The translations under genes were made by a program, and so were the position numbers. The notes beneath the pieces were generated by a model that saw only the letters and a list, made by a program, of their open reading frames with translations, was not told where the DNA came from and did not search any database. A stretch of DNA of 5,002 nt from Hyphomicrobiales bacterium (lineage in GTDB: Bacteria; Pseudomonadota; Alphaproteobacteria; Rhizobiales; Beijerinckiaceae): contig JAQGKM010000261.1 of the NCBI GenBank assembly GCA_028290125.1, positions 1 to 5,002 on the forward strand. Direction: 5' to 3'. Positions 4,999-5,002 of this stretch are shown piece after piece. Numbering within the stretch: the stretch's first letter is position 1; each line of letters starts with the position of its first letter.

Positions 4999-5002
4999 GA
5001 CA

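Overview
The window is GC-rich, with strong third-position G/C bias in its first two genes. Those genes are a molybdenum-hydroxylase FAD subunit and a UbiD-family decarboxylase. With the long repeat-rich exported protein that follows, this points to a proteobacterium, most likely an alphaproteobacterium of the Hyphomicrobiales kind. That assignment is inferred from gene content and composition; the window holds no rRNA or other phylogenetic marker. I see no tRNA, rRNA, CRISPR array, insertion sequence or transposase.

Layout. (1) Bases 1-586, minus strand: the first 195 residues of a CoxM/XDH-type FAD-binding subunit, cut by the left window edge. (2) Bases 587-863: a 277-bp divergent control region with three groups of perfect inverted repeats. 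The most striking is an alternating array of GCGCAA/TTGCGC half-sites at 686-719. (3) Bases 864-2318, plus strand: a complete 484-aa UbiD-family prenylated-FMN decarboxylase in which the expected metal/flavin ligands and catalytic Arg-Glu-Glu residues can all be placed. (4) Bases 2319-2631: a 313-bp gene-free stretch with several hairpins next to the decarboxylase and an AT-rich hairpin upstream of the next gene. (5) Bases 2632 to the right edge, plus strand: a long Gly/Thr/Ser/Ala-rich exported protein that looks like the beta-helix passenger of an autotransporter-type surface protein. It ends in tandem 119-residue repeats. A TAA at 4966-4968 replaces a Tyr codon of the repeat, while the repeat itself continues in frame beyond the stop to the window end.

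How the genes work together. The divergent pair suggests a catabolic locus: a Mo-cofactor hydroxylase (the other subunits would lie to the left) acts on an aromatic or heteroaromatic compound, and a UbiD enzyme removes (or adds) a carboxyl group. A regulator not encoded here would bind the inverted repeats. The substrate cannot be read from the sequence. The surface protein appears to be a separate transcription unit.

The points most worth a second look are the nonsense codon inside an otherwise continuing repeat and the operator-like array between the divergent genes. I found no convincing new multi-gene system in this window.
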